Of a stretch of DNA of 64,000 nt, positions 63,307-64,000 are shown piece by piece (position 1 is the stretch's first letter; every line of letters begins with the position of its first letter). The notes under the pieces were generated by a model, which ran no database searches, had not been told where the DNA came from, and saw nothing but the letters and a program-made list of their open reading frames with translations. This stretch comes from Mycobacterium gordonae. GTDB lineage: Bacteria > Actinomycetota > Actinomycetes > Mycobacteriales > Mycobacteriaceae. Position numbers and translations under genes: made by a program. The stretch covers positions 1-64,000 of the forward strand of contig NZ_LQOY01000227.1 in NCBI RefSeq assembly GCF_002101675.1, read 5' to 3'.

Positions 63307-64000
63307 GTGATCGACTTCTCCGTCCCCCCGGAACTGACGGCACTCGGCGAACGAGTCCGCCAATTCGTCATCGACACGATCGTCCCCTACGAGCGCGACC
63401 CGCGACTCACCCAGCACGGCCCCAACGACGAGTTGCGCCAGGAGCTCGTCGAGCTGGCCCGCAAGGAAGGGCTGCTGACTCCGCAAGCATCCCCGCGGTT
63501 CGGCGGCAAGGGCATCTCTCATATCGAGCAGTCGGTGATATACGAGGCGGCCGGATGGTCCACGCTGGGGCCCGTCGCGATGAACTGCGCTGCGCCGGAC
63601 GAGGGCAACATGTATCTCCTGGACAAGCTGACGACCGACGAGCAGGCCGAAGAGTTCCTGAAACCCGTGCTCGACGGCGCCGTCCGATCGGTGTTCGCGA
63701 TGACCGAGCCCGGCGGAGCCGGTTCCGATCCTTCACAACTACTCACGCAAGCGCGACGCGACGGCGACTCGTATGTCATCAGCGGCCGAAAGTGGCTCAT
63801 CACGGGAGCCAACGGGGCAGGGACCTGGATCGTCATGGCCGATGTGGTCGACGACGAAAAGCGCAGCGGACCCACTTTGTTCCTGGCCAAGGGCGACGAC
63901 GGCGGCATCGTCATCGAGCGCGTGATGAACTCCATGGACCGCAACTACGTCGAAGGGCACGGCGTCGTCGTCTTCGACGACCTGCGGGTGCCCGCAGCGA
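63307..64000 (+). CDS. Acyl-CoA dehydrogenase, N-terminal part (runs off the right edge)
   Basis: From a GTG at 63307, open to the window end (231 codons visible). It starts VIDFSVPPELTALGERVRQF, the N-terminal helical domain of acyl-CoA dehydrogenases, and has FAMTEPGGAGSDPSQLLTQA followed by VISGRKWLITGANGAG, the FAD and substrate-binding signature. It oxidises an acyl-CoA to the enoyl-CoA. It is 39 bases after the phosphotransferase, so the two probably form an operon. The catalytic Glu and C-terminal domain are outside the window. Confidence 0.92.
   Translation, partial: MIDFSVPPELTALGERVRQFVIDTIVPYERDPRLTQHGPNDELRQELVELARKEGLLTPQASPRFGGKGISHIEQSVIYEAAGWSTLGPVAMNCAAPDEGNMYLLDKLTTDEQAEEFLKPVLDGAVRSVFAMTEPGGAGSDPSQLLTQARRDGDSYVISGRKWLITGANGAGTWIVMADVVDDEKRSGPTLFLAKGDDGGIVIERVMNSMDRNYVEGHGVVVFDDLRVPAA

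Noticed and set aside
62386..63522. 378-residue minus-strand frame opposite the phosphotransferase
   Set aside because: Plus strand carries a full kinase with Brenner motif; the antisense has no domain.

Overview
This window is high-GC actinobacterial DNA from a Mycobacterium, most likely a slow grower outside the M. tuberculosis complex. The evidence is a PE_PGRS gene cut by the left edge, the mycolate FAS-II operon fabD-acpM-kasA-kasB-accD6 with its regulator mabR, aceE, ahpE, and a block from about 19.6 to 49.3 kb that runs nearly gene for gene like the Rv2238c-Rv2266 region of M. tuberculosis, in opposite orientation. M. tuberculosis locus names below come from recognising proteins by memory; no search was run.

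Layout. 1-1.4 kb: start of a PE_PGRS gene, a decayed second copy of its 5' end, and a small Cys-rich ORF. 1.4-6.2 kb: minus-strand operon of a Baeyer-Villiger-type monooxygenase, an aldehyde dehydrogenase and a ChoD-like GMC oxidoreductase. 6.4-9 kb: plus-strand operon with a small membrane protein, an SRPBCC protein, a zinc alcohol dehydrogenase and a small unknown. 9-15.4 kb: two receptor Ser/Thr kinases (one with a PknD-like beta-propeller) enclosing a lipoprotein, the amidase Ami1 and a beta-lactamase-fold exported protein. 15.4-19.6 kb: DUF202 pair, HAD hydrolase, potassium channel, MFS transporter, methyltransferase. 19.6-25.1 kb: CYP124, an MmpS-like secreted protein, a DapB-like dehydrogenase, a membrane Hsp70-like protein and an acidic protein. 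25.2-36.2 kb: SABATH-type methyltransferase, SDR, the mscR/Rv2260 thiol-detoxification pair, Rv2258c/Rv2257c homologues, DUF3145, secreted Rv2253, diacylglycerol kinase, FAD-linked oxidase, TetR. 36.2-47.6 kb: glpD, then accD6-kasB-kasA-acpM-fabD, mabR and aceE. 47.7-49.4 kb: Rv2240c-like lipoprotein, DUF3052, ahpE and tRNA-Val(UAC).

Beyond the tRNA (49.5-62 kb) the content changes to accessory genes: a large ATPase-LuxR regulator downstream of nitroreductase, NmrA-like and metallo-beta-lactamase genes; a fusion of an FAD oxidoreductase with a TTC38-like repeat domain; a P450; and a cyclase-ATPase-LuxR gene broken by an internal deletion and a second frameshift. The right edge has an ACAD10-like phosphotransferase and a truncated acyl-CoA dehydrogenase.

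Non-coding structure is rich. Four hairpin elements share GAGCAGACG/CGTCTGCTC ends and sit mostly between convergent genes. A tandem pair of 30-bp palindromes lies between aceE and mabR. Two copies of a 22-bp near-palindrome flank the 3' end of the MFS gene. An inverted repeat upstream of fabD is a good MabR operator candidate, and a perfect 9-bp hairpin precedes the cyp124 ribosome binding site. I saw no CRISPR array, insertion sequence, phage or rRNA.
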